From NCBI GenBank assembly GCA_963511305.1, contig CAUPIJ010000011.1, forward strand, positions 1 to 47,659: 47,659 bases of DNA, read 5' to 3'. Positions 18,034-25,191 of the stretch are shown here, piece after piece. Position 1 is the stretch's first letter. Every line of letters starts with the position of its first letter. Under the pieces are notes generated by a model. It searched no databases and was not told where the DNA came from. It worked only from the letters and a program-made list of their open reading frames with translations. The position numbers and the translations under genes were made by a program. This stretch comes from Propionimicrobium sp963511305. GTDB taxonomy: Bacteria > Actinomycetota > Actinomycetes > Propionibacteriales > Propionibacteriaceae.

Positions 18034-18543
18034 GTGACGCAAGCAACCATCCACACCAATCACGGTGACATCGTGGTTGAGCTGTTTGAAAACCAGGCCC
18101 CCAAGACCGTGCGCAATTTCGTTGAACTTGCCACTGGCAAGCGCGAATATCGTGACCCACGGGACGGCTCGGTAAAGACCGACAACTACTACGACGGCAC
18201 GATCTTCCACCGCATCATCGACAACTTTATGATCCAGGGTGGCGACCCCACGGGCACCGGCCGCGGCGGCCCCGGTTACCAGTTCGGCGACGAGTTCCAC
18301 CCGGAGCTCAAGTTCGATCGCCCCTACCTGCTGGCCATGGCTAACGCCGGCCCCGGCACCAACGGTTCACAGTTCTTTATCACCACGGTCGAGACCCCGT
18401 GGCTGAACATGCGTCACACCATCTTCGGTGAGGTCGTTGACGAAGACTCCAAGAAGGTCGTTGACGAGATCGGCAAGGTGGCCACTAACGCCGCCGACCG
18501 TCCGCTAGAGGACGTTGTCATCGAGTCGATCGATATCGCCTAG
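18034..18543 (+). CDS. Cyclophilin-type peptidyl-prolyl cis-trans isomerase
   Basis: I choose GTG 18034, which has AGGAG 5 nt upstream and gives the usual actinobacterial start MTQATIHTNHGDI; an in-frame ATG at 17992 lacks a ribosome binding site. The 169-aa cyclophilin domain shows FHRIIDNFMIQGGD, with the catalytic arginine, then the NGSQFFITTV block and the LNMRHTIFGEV loop. There is no signal peptide, so it acts in the cytoplasm, catalysing proline isomerisation during folding. The substrate is unknown. A bidirectional hairpin terminator follows. Confidence 0.95.
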   Translation: MTQATIHTNHGDIVVELFENQAPKTVRNFVELATGKREYRDPRDGSVKTDNYYDGTIFHRIIDNFMIQGGDPTGTGRGGPGYQFGDEFHPELKFDRPYLLAMANAGPGTNGSQFFITTVETPWLNMRHTIFGEVVDEDSKKVVDEIGKVATNAADRPLEDVVIESIDIA

Positions 18544-18565
18544 AGCTAGTCAAACAAAGCTAGAT

Positions 18566-18598
18566 AAAAATTGCGCTTCCTAGTGAAGCGCAATTTTT
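18566..18598. terminator. Bidirectional terminator between the cyclophilin and Lrp-like genes
   Basis: aaaaattgcgcttc (18566-18579) pairs perfectly with gaagcgcaattttt (18585-18598) around a 5-nt loop. A- and T-runs on either side serve both converging genes; it touches the stop codon of the minus-strand gene. Confidence 0.92.
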
Positions 18599-18873
18599 TA
18601 TTCTCCAATGTTGAAAGTGGCTTCGAGGTCTACCTTGCTGTAGGCGCGGAAGGCCAGGTGCGAGCTCGTGTCGATGACTCCCTCAACCTTGTTCAGCTTG
18701 TCGGAGATGACACTAGAAATCTGCTCGAAATCGCGCACTCGCACCATCACTACCAGGTCGATATCGCCGGTCACCGAGTAGACCTCGCTGACGCCGTCGA
18801 TATTTGCGATTTCCTGAGCCACCTCGGGAATCCGGGAACTTTCTACCTGTACAAACGAGATTGCCGTGATCAT
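18598..18873 (-). CDS. Stand-alone Lrp/AsnC ligand-binding (RAM) domain protein
   Basis: I prefer the ATG at 18871-18873 (MITAISFVQVESS), giving 91 aa; an ATG 6 codons upstream is possible. The sequence is one complete RAM/SMBD domain, with VSEVYSVTGDIDLVVMVRVRD the hallmark block, and lacks the N-terminal HTH of Lrp/AsnC regulators. Such stand-alone domains bind amino acids or hybridise with full-length Lrp proteins. They cannot bind DNA by themselves. It is a conserved small actinobacterial gene. Its ligand and partner are unknown here. Confidence 0.88.
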   Translation of the reverse strand: MITAISFVQVESSRIPEVAQEIANIDGVSEVYSVTGDIDLVVMVRVRDFEQISSVISDKLNKVEGVIDTSSHLAFRAYSKVDLEATFNIGE

Positions 18874-18953
18874 GACTTTAAGTCTAATCACTTTGTCGTT
18901 CGCGGCTGGCTATGTGTCCAGTTGTGGCAGGTGGGGACGGGCTTCTTCCTGCT

Positions 18954-20642
18954 TTAGATCTCCAGCTTTCCGGTTGGCGCGATTCCCGAATGTAACGGCA
19001 GCGCCCAGTCGCCATTAACCTCGATCAAGCGGGTGCCGGGGGTCTCCAGCCAGCTCGCGATGCGCTCGGCCTCCTCCACCGAGCCGGCGGGCATCTCGTT
19101 TGTGGGCTTGGGGACGGTTGCCGACATCGCCACGGCCTGCTCGGCGGCCTGCAGCGCCGAACCTGCCTTCGAGTGTGTCGCCCCAGCCAGGAAGCCGTAG
19201 CGGATCACATTTATCTGCCAGCCCTTGGCGTCGCGAGAGGCCGCCACGATCAGCGGGCAAGACGCCACCGCCTTCAGCCGCTGCCAGCGCAGCACGGTCG
19301 ACTGGTAAAGCTCCAGGCGGTCGCGAACTAGACCGGCATCCTCATAACGCTGCTGGCGGCTGAGCGCCATCATCTGCTCGGTCAGCGCCTCGGTGACGAG
19401 GCGCACGTCGTAGGTGGCTCGCACGGTTTCTTCGAGCGCGCCGGCGTATTCTTCCCGCAGACCCTGATTTTCGGGGAGGCAGGGTGCGTAGCAGCGGTCA
19501 AGTTCGGCGAGCGCGCAGCTGGACGAGATGGTTCGAGGCCCGATGCGCTGGGTGCATTGCCGTAGCTTGAAACGCTGCGACATGATCAGGGCCATCTCTT
19601 CGGCAACCCGTCGGCTGACGCACGGCCCGAAGTAGCGGGCGTCGTCGGTGATCTTCGAGACCACCGAGAACCTGGGCCAGCGATCGCCGGTGAGTTTGAG
19701 CCAGGCCAGCTTGTGTTGGCGCCTGGAGCGGCGGTTGTAGTGCGGCTGCTGGGAGTCGATCGTGCGCAGCTCGCGGATCTCGGCCTCGAGCGTGGTCTGG
19801 CAGACGATGGCCTCGACGCCCGTGGCGATGCGAACCATCTCCTCCATTCGGCCACGCGTCTCGGAGGCGGTGAAATACGTAGCCACACGCTTCTTGATGT
19901 TCACCGACTTGCCCACGTAGAGCACCTCGCGGGAGCCGTCGCGATGCGATTTTTCGGTGTAGAACTGGTAGATGCCGGGGGCCTCGGGCAGATCCTTGGC
20001 CCAGACCCGCTTGGCTCGCCGCTGCGGCGAGACGTGGCGGGCGTATTCGAGCAGATCCTCAAGCGTGGTGACGCCCAGCGCCCCGACGCGCTCGAGCAGG
20101 CCGTGCAGCACGTGCGTAGTGGCGCGGGCATCGTCGAGCGCCCGGTGGGTGGGCATCTCGGGCACCTTGAAAAACGCCGAGAGCGTGGCCAGCTTGCAGT
20201 TGCGCACCTCGTCGCGAAGCAGCGTGTGCCTGGCCAGCTTCACCGTGTCTACCACCTGATTGCCCGGCCACTCGTAGCCCAGGCTCGCGCAGGCGCGCTT
20301 CAGGAAACCCACGTCGAAGTTTGCGTTGTGGGCAACCAGAACCGTACCGCGAGAAAACTCCAGAAAGCTCGGCAAAACCGACTCAATGGTTGGGGCGTCG
20401 GCGACCATCGAATCGCTGATTCCGGTCAGCACCGTAATGGCGGCGGGGATGTGCATGCCCGGATTGAGCAGCGTCGCAAACTCGCCCTCGAGCTGGCCGC
20501 CGCGCACCTTGACCGCGCCGATCTCGGTGATCGCGGCGCCCTCGCCAACGCCCGTCGTCTCGAGATCGAAGACGCAGAAGCAGACGTCGGACAGGTGCTG
20601 GCCGAGGTCGTCGAAGCTGGGTTGCAGCGGTTGATTTTGCAT
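18954..20642 (-). CDS. DEDDh exonuclease fused to a GIY-YIG/UvrC-like nuclease
   Basis: With ATG 20640-20642 the protein is 562 aa; a TTG 10 codons upstream is possible. The N-terminal DnaQ-like 3'-5' exonuclease (about 18-185) shows FDLETTG, HNANFD and HRALDDA, supplying the DEDDh residues. A GIY-YIG domain (about 218-305; APGIYQFY...LYVGKS) follows, as in the N-terminal half of UvrC or in Cho. The last part includes a helical UvrB/UvrC-like motif (EDAGLVRDRLELYQS). The architecture matches actinobacterial proteins annotated as 'DEDD exonuclease with GIY-YIG' and points to DNA repair, possibly incision plus trimming, but this is not proven. It is divergent from the lipoprotein gene at 20730. 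Confidence 0.87.
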   Translation of the reverse strand: MQNQPLQPSFDDLGQHLSDVCFCVFDLETTGVGEGAAITEIGAVKVRGGQLEGEFATLLNPGMHIPAAITVLTGISDSMVADAPTIESVLPSFLEFSRGTVLVAHNANFDVGFLKRACASLGYEWPGNQVVDTVKLARHTLLRDEVRNCKLATLSAFFKVPEMPTHRALDDARATTHVLHGLLERVGALGVTTLEDLLEYARHVSPQRRAKRVWAKDLPEAPGIYQFYTEKSHRDGSREVLYVGKSVNIKKRVATYFTASETRGRMEEMVRIATGVEAIVCQTTLEAEIRELRTIDSQQPHYNRRSRRQHKLAWLKLTGDRWPRFSVVSKITDDARYFGPCVSRRVAEEMALIMSQRFKLRQCTQRIGPRTISSSCALAELDRCYAPCLPENQGLREEYAGALEETVRATYDVRLVTEALTEQMMALSRQQRYEDAGLVRDRLELYQSTVLRWQRLKAVASCPLIVAASRDAKGWQINVIRYGFLAGATHSKAGSALQAAEQAVAMSATVPKPTNEMPAGSVEEAERIASWLETPGTRLIEVNGDWALPLHSGIAPTGKLEI

Positions 20643-20729
20643 GGTTGAGACGATAGTAGAAGCCACTGACAATTTTTAACCAGACAATCTGTGCTTTTTG
20701 CTGTCGATGTTGGGTGGCATGATGGCCAC

Positions 20730-21722
20730 ATGAAGTTTCGAGTGGCGGCCCCGGCTGCCCTTGCCGTCTTCGGCTTGGCGCTTTCCGGCTGCCAGAGCGC
20801 GCCCGTGAAAGCAGACCTGGGCTGCGTGGCCACCGAGCTCAACCGGGCGAGCAAGGACGCCGGCGAGCTCTGGGGTCTGCTCGCGGGCAGCCGCGCAGGC
20901 CTGCTGGCAACCAATCTGCCGAAGCTGGCCGAGGTCGAATTCGCGCCCAGCGAGGCTGGTCTCGACGTGAAATGGCTAGCCAGTGAGAGTTCGCAGCCCG
21001 CCTGGCACGAGTTGGGCATCGAAGCGCAAGGCTGCTTGGTCACCAACATCTTCGTCCCAGAGGGCAAACCGGCCCCGATCTGGTACGCCCAGGAGGTCGA
21101 GGTCTATCGGCAGGGCAGTGCGACCGTGCTCGCTGCCGGGCGTGACGCCACCGGCAGCCCCGTCGACAATCAGGGCTGGGTGAGCGCGGCCAGCCAGGCG
21201 GTCGACCGGGTTCGGGCACGCTTCCCGGTTTGGGACGGGCAGCTGGTGGTGCAGGTCTGCGGCTCTCCGGAGAGCTTCCACCTAGTCAGCGCAGGATCTG
21301 CCCAGGACGCCGCTTGGGCATATACCAGAGCACAGGACTATTCAGGGCAGGCAGTTGAGGCCGCAAGCCACGTCACCGTCAACCCCGCCCACGAACACCC
21401 CGACAAACCCTACTTGTTGACGCACGAGGCCGTGCATGTGGCGATGGCGAAATACGGTGTGCCGGAGCCCGAAAAACTCTGGATCAGCGAGGGACTGGCC
21501 GAGGCGGTCGCGCTATCAGCCAGCCCCCAGTGGGCCGCTAAGAGCGCCCAGCTGGTAGACGAAAATGGGCTGCGCGCCGAGACACCGCCAACCAAAGGCG
21601 AGCTGGATTCGGCAGACCCGCAGGTCAGCTCGCTGGCCTATGCCAGGTCGGCCGCGCTGGTGGCTCCCGTATTGGAAAGCCCCGATTTTCTAGGGGAATT
21701 GCGCAAGCTGGGCTGGCCCTAA
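20730..21722 (+). CDS. Lipoprotein with HExxH metalloprotease signature
   Basis: ATG 20730 gives a 330-aa protein with a signal peptide and lipobox L18-S-G-C21; starts further upstream would bury the signal peptide. The C-terminal half holds HEAVH at 232-236 and, 18 residues on, ISEGLAEA with E254 or E258, a gluzincin-like arrangement as in peptidase MA-type proteins. It is therefore a likely zinc metallopeptidase anchored to the outer face of the cytoplasmic membrane. The first 180 residues show no recognisable domain. The substrate is unknown. The gene is transcribed alone and converges with the small membrane-protein gene at 21741. Confidence 0.72.
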   Translation: MKFRVAAPAALAVFGLALSGCQSAPVKADLGCVATELNRASKDAGELWGLLAGSRAGLLATNLPKLAEVEFAPSEAGLDVKWLASESSQPAWHELGIEAQGCLVTNIFVPEGKPAPIWYAQEVEVYRQGSATVLAAGRDATGSPVDNQGWVSAASQAVDRVRARFPVWDGQLVVQVCGSPESFHLVSAGSAQDAAWAYTRAQDYSGQAVEAASHVTVNPAHEHPDKPYLLTHEAVHVAMAKYGVPEPEKLWISEGLAEAVALSASPQWAAKSAQLVDENGLRAETPPTKGELDSADPQVSSLAYARSAALVAPVLESPDFLGELRKLGWP

Positions 21723-21740
21723 ACTTAGGCCCGAAAGCAC

Positions 21741-22109
21741 CTACAGCACCAGGCCGCCGTCGCCCCTGGGGTCGTTGTCGTTTGGAATCAGGGTTAGCGA
21801 GACAGCAATCGCCGCGCCGAAAGTGATCACCGCGATCAGCCAGAAGCCAGGGTTCAGCACGCGTGCCCAGAGCAGGATGATCAGCACGGCAGACGAGATG
21901 AACAGTCCGATGGCGAAACCCGCTCGTTTGGAAAAAGAGATCGGCTCGGGCTCGGGATCCCAGCGTTCGTCTCCGAGCTCGTCGGGCTCGGTGTTCTCGA
22001 TGGCCTCGGACATAGAGAACCACTGGTCGGGCTCCGAGTAGCTCGGGCCGACCGTCTCGCCGAACTCCTCTTTAATCAGCTTGGCGAACTCGTCGTCTAC
22101 GTCTGACAC
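21741..22109 (-). CDS. Small membrane protein with acidic N-terminus
   Basis: The GTG start at 22107-22109 has GGGAG 8-9 nt upstream and gives 122 aa. Residues 1-58 are strongly acidic and probably cytoplasmic. Two transmembrane helices (about 63-82 and 88-107) follow, with a short glycine/aspartate-rich tail. This topology is common among unassigned actinobacterial proteins. I do not recognise a named family. It is divergent from the acyltransferase pair at 22174. Confidence 0.65.
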   Translation of the reverse strand: MSDVDDEFAKLIKEEFGETVGPSYSEPDQWFSMSEAIENTEPDELGDERWDPEPEPISFSKRAGFAIGLFISSAVLIILLWARVLNPGFWLIAVITFGAAIAVSLTLIPNDNDPRGDGGLVL

Positions 22110-22173
22110 GAATTATCGCTCCCTTAGGCTAGGCCTAACGCGTTTTGCTCTCGGCATTGCATAAACTTGAGGA

Positions 22174-22980
22174 ATGGACAATCCGAGCGCCGAAAATAAA
22201 GCTGCCAACCAGGATAACGCTAGCCGCAGTTACCAGAAGGGCAACATCTGGTATCGCATTTTCAAGAATGGCATCTTTAGACCAATCGTAAGGTGGCTTT
22301 GGAAAGTCGAGGTTATCGGCGAGGAAAATATCCCCAAAGACGGCTGCGTGATCGCCGCGAACCATATTGACGCAGGCGATACCATCGCACTTCCCGCAGC
22401 GCTGGGGCCCTCGATGATCTTCCCGGCCAAGAAGGAGCTATTCGAGGGCAAGACGCTAGGCGGCAAGATCGTCGCCTGGTTCCTCAGCCTCGTCGGCCAG
22501 GTGCCCATCGACCGCTCCGGCGGCAAGGCGTCTGTCAGCGGCCTGGAACTGGTGGCGCAGAAGCTCTCGCAGGGTCACGCCATCGGCATCTTCCCGGAGG
22601 GCTCGCGCAGCGTCGACGGTCGCCTATACAAAGGCCACACCGGGGTAGCCCGGATGGCGCTCGAGGTCAACAAGCCGGTGGTTCCCGTCGGCCTGATCAA
22701 CACCAGGCTCACAAAGAACAGGCTCGGGCTGCCCACCATGAAGAACGCCAAAATCGTCATCGGCGAGCCGCTCGATTACAGCCAGTACCACGATCGACGT
22801 CACGACGTTAAGGTGGGGCGCTGGGTCACCAACGACATCATGGCGCACATCCAAGAGCTGACCGGCCAGGAGTACGTCGACGTCTATCTGAAGGCGGTAA
22901 AGCGCGGTAATCTGTCGGGAGCCGAGCTGGAAAAGCACGTTAAGGACAGCCCCAGCCTGCCGGAGCCAACCGATGAGTGA
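22174..22980 (+). CDS. 1-acylglycerol-3-phosphate acyltransferase-like (PlsC family)
   Basis: This 268-aa protein has the lysophospholipid acyltransferase motifs: NHIDAGD near residues 63-69 supplies the HX4D catalytic pair, and FPEGSRS supplies the phosphate-binding motif. The family transfers an acyl chain from acyl-CoA or acyl-ACP to lysophosphatidate at the inner face of the cytoplasmic membrane. A TGAGGA ribosome binding site precedes ATG 22174. It overlaps the next acyltransferase-like gene by 8 bp, so the two are co-translated and may work as a pair. Confidence 0.9.
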   Translation: MDNPSAENKAANQDNASRSYQKGNIWYRIFKNGIFRPIVRWLWKVEVIGEENIPKDGCVIAANHIDAGDTIALPAALGPSMIFPAKKELFEGKTLGGKIVAWFLSLVGQVPIDRSGGKASVSGLELVAQKLSQGHAIGIFPEGSRSVDGRLYKGHTGVARMALEVNKPVVPVGLINTRLTKNRLGLPTMKNAKIVIGEPLDYSQYHDRRHDVKVGRWVTNDIMAHIQELTGQEYVDVYLKAVKRGNLSGAELEKHVKDSPSLPEPTDE

Positions 22981-23755
22981 GAACCTAGACCGCATCAAGA
23001 ACAGCCTAAAGATCGGCTGGTCCAGGCTGCGTGCGACGTTTCGCGCCGAGCTGGTGAACGAAGAAAACCTGCCTCAGGGAGCATTTATCCTGGCCTGCAA
23101 CTATCTACACAGCACTGATGCGCTAAGGGTGGTCAACTCGCTCGGGCGCAAGGTGGTGTCACTGAACCGGCTGACCGCTGCCAAGAAAGAGACGCCAACC
23201 GCCCGTGAGGAGCGCGCCCTGGCCGAACTCGCCAAGGGGCGTGGCGTGCTCATCTTCCCTGAGGGCGGTCCCAGCCTGGACGGCAAGCTACACCGGGGAC
23301 GCCCGGAGGCCGTCGCGCTGGCCATTCGCGCCGACGTCCCGCTGATCCCCGCCGCGCTCGTCAAGTCGAGAGATCCGCAAATCGACTACGAGCTTCGTAT
23401 CGGGGAGCCGATCTCGCTGGACCGTTACCGCGATGCTGACTCCGCCAGCGATGCCATCGAGGGCTTCTGGCTGCGCGGCGCCGCAGACCTGATGATGCTA
23501 GAGATCAGCAAGCTAAGCGGCCAGCGGTATTCCGACATGTATCCTCTCGAGGCCCGCGAGTTGCGCAAGCAACAAGTTGCCGAGCATCAGCAGCGCGCCC
23601 AGCAACAGTGGGAGGACTACCAACGCGAGCAGAAAGAAGCCAAGGAGGCCGAAGAGCAGGCGGAATTGGCCGAGAAAGAGGAGCTCGCGCAGGCCGCGAA
23701 AGCTGCTAAGGAATATGTGCAGCGTATCGCGGAAGAAGAGCACGCCACCCGCTGA
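22973..23755 (+). CDS. PlsC-like acyltransferase paralogue with altered catalytic motif
   Basis: This 260-aa protein is a diverged neighbour of the preceding acyltransferase. FPEGGPS is kept, but the HX4D motif reads NYLHSTD, with tyrosine where the catalytic histidine is expected and the aspartate in place. A second histidine two residues on might substitute. Residues about 195-260 form a charged, glutamine/glutamate-rich coiled coil absent from the first copy. It may be a weak enzyme, a scaffold or a regulatory partner of the upstream enzyme. The ATG lies inside the end of the upstream gene (8-bp overlap), showing tight coupling. Confidence 0.82.
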   Translation: MSENLDRIKNSLKIGWSRLRATFRAELVNEENLPQGAFILACNYLHSTDALRVVNSLGRKVVSLNRLTAAKKETPTAREERALAELAKGRGVLIFPEGGPSLDGKLHRGRPEAVALAIRADVPLIPAALVKSRDPQIDYELRIGEPISLDRYRDADSASDAIEGFWLRGAADLMMLEISKLSGQRYSDMYPLEARELRKQQVAEHQQRAQQQWEDYQREQKEAKEAEEQAELAEKEELAQAAKAAKEYVQRIAEEEHATR

Positions 23756-23801
23756 TCCTCCCGCTCAGCGGTCATGAATAGGCTGGCTTGGCTCTTTCGC
23801 T

Positions 23802-23807
23802 TATTCT
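23802..23807 (+). promoter_or_regulatory. Candidate -10 element of the DAHP synthase gene
   Basis: TATTCT ends 7 nt before GTG 23815 with no Shine-Dalgarno sequence between them, again consistent with a leaderless transcript. No convincing -35 is visible. Confidence 0.3.
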
Positions 23808-23814
23808 TAGTTGC

Positions 23815-25191
23815 GTGCGCAAGATTCCAAGTCTAGAAGAACTACACGAGCTGCCCCAGATCCAGCAGCCGACTTATGACGACCCAGCCGAAGCCAGCAG
23901 GGTGGTCAACCAGCTACGCAAGCTGCCGCCGCTGGTCTTCGTGGCAGAATCGGATTCGCTGCGTGAGCGCATCGCGCAGGCTGCAGTCGGTAAGTCGTTC
24001 ATTCTTATGGGCGGCGACTGCGCAGAAACTTTTGATAGCGTCACCGCTGCCAACATCATGGCCAAGCTGCGTGTGCTGCTGTCGATGAGCATCGTGATGA
24101 CGTACGCGGCGCAGGTGCCGGTGGTCAAGATTGGGCGCATCGCAGGCCAGTACGCCAAGCCGCGCTCCAAGAACACCGAAACCCGAAACGGCGTGACTCT
24201 GCCCGCCTACCGTGGCGACGCGGTAAACGGCTTCGATTTCACCCCAGAATCGCGCAGGCACGACCCCCATCGCCTGATCGACGCGTACAACGCTTCGGCC
24301 GCCACACTGAACCTGGTTAGGGCTTTCGTCTCGGGCGGATTCGCTGATCTGCGCCAGATCCACGCCTGGAATTCGAGCTTCGTGAAGGACAGCCACGTCG
24401 AAAAGAAGTACGAGCAGATGGCGCTCGAGATCGACCACGCGGTTCGTTTCATGCGCGCCTGCGGCGTCGAGGACAGCACCATGTCGATGGTTGATTTCTA
24501 CGCGGCCCACGAGGCCCTGCTGCTCGACTACGAGCACGCGATGACCAGGATCGATTCGCGCACTGGGAAGCCGTACGTCACCAGCGGCCACATGGTCTGG
24601 ATTGGCGAGCGCAACCGCCAGCCGGACGGAGCTCAGGTGGAGCTGCTGCGGCACGTGCACAACCCGCTCGGCATCAAGCTGGGGTCGACCGCGACGGTCG
24701 AGGATGCCCTGGAGATCGCCGACTGCCTCGACCCTGATCGGGTTCCTGGCCGCATCAGCTTCATCACCCGCATGGGTGCTTCGCAAGTGCGCGAGAAGCT
24801 GCCCCAGATCGTCGAGGGCGTGGAGGCTTCCGGCCGCAAGGTGGCCTGGATCTGCGACCCGATGCACGGCAATACCATCGCGACCACCAACGGCTTCAAG
24901 ACCCGCCGCTACGATGACATCGTGGAAGAGCTAAACGGTTTCTTCGACGTCCATAAGCAGCTGGGCACCTGGCCGGGCGGCGTGCATCTAGAGCAGACCG
25001 GCAAGGACGTCACCGAGTGCATCGGAGGCGCATTCCAGCTGAACGAGGAAGACCTGGTCAACCGCTACGAGACGGCCTGCGACCCTAGGCTCAACCGCAA
25101 TCAGAGCCTGGAGCTGGCGTTCATGGTCGCGACTAGGCTAAACGAGTTCCGCGTCAACGATTCCGACGTTTTCCCCGACGGCAACATGTAG
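23815..25191 (+). CDS. aroG: Class II 3-deoxy-7-phosphoheptulonate (DAHP) synthase
   Basis: It condenses phosphoenolpyruvate and erythrose 4-phosphate, the first step of the shikimate pathway. The 458-aa plant-type enzyme shows GGDCAETF, RIAGQYAKPRS, MVWIGERNRQ and WICDPMHGNT, which carry the substrate- and metal-binding residues of the class. I prefer GTG 23815 (MRKIPSLEELHEL), preceded by a -10-like hexamer; a TTG 9 codons upstream is an alternative. The stop TAG abuts directly the stop of the converging PASTA kinase gene. The same enzyme class sits near a Ser/Thr kinase gene in mycobacteria (aroG near pknL), supporting conserved synteny. Confidence 0.95.
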   Translation: MRKIPSLEELHELPQIQQPTYDDPAEASRVVNQLRKLPPLVFVAESDSLRERIAQAAVGKSFILMGGDCAETFDSVTAANIMAKLRVLLSMSIVMTYAAQVPVVKIGRIAGQYAKPRSKNTETRNGVTLPAYRGDAVNGFDFTPESRRHDPHRLIDAYNASAATLNLVRAFVSGGFADLRQIHAWNSSFVKDSHVEKKYEQMALEIDHAVRFMRACGVEDSTMSMVDFYAAHEALLLDYEHAMTRIDSRTGKPYVTSGHMVWIGERNRQPDGAQVELLRHVHNPLGIKLGSTATVEDALEIADCLDPDRVPGRISFITRMGASQVREKLPQIVEGVEASGRKVAWICDPMHGNTIATTNGFKTRRYDDIVEELNGFFDVHKQLGTWPGGVHLEQTGKDVTECIGGAFQLNEEDLVNRYETACDPRLNRNQSLELAFMVATRLNEFRVNDSDVFPDGNM

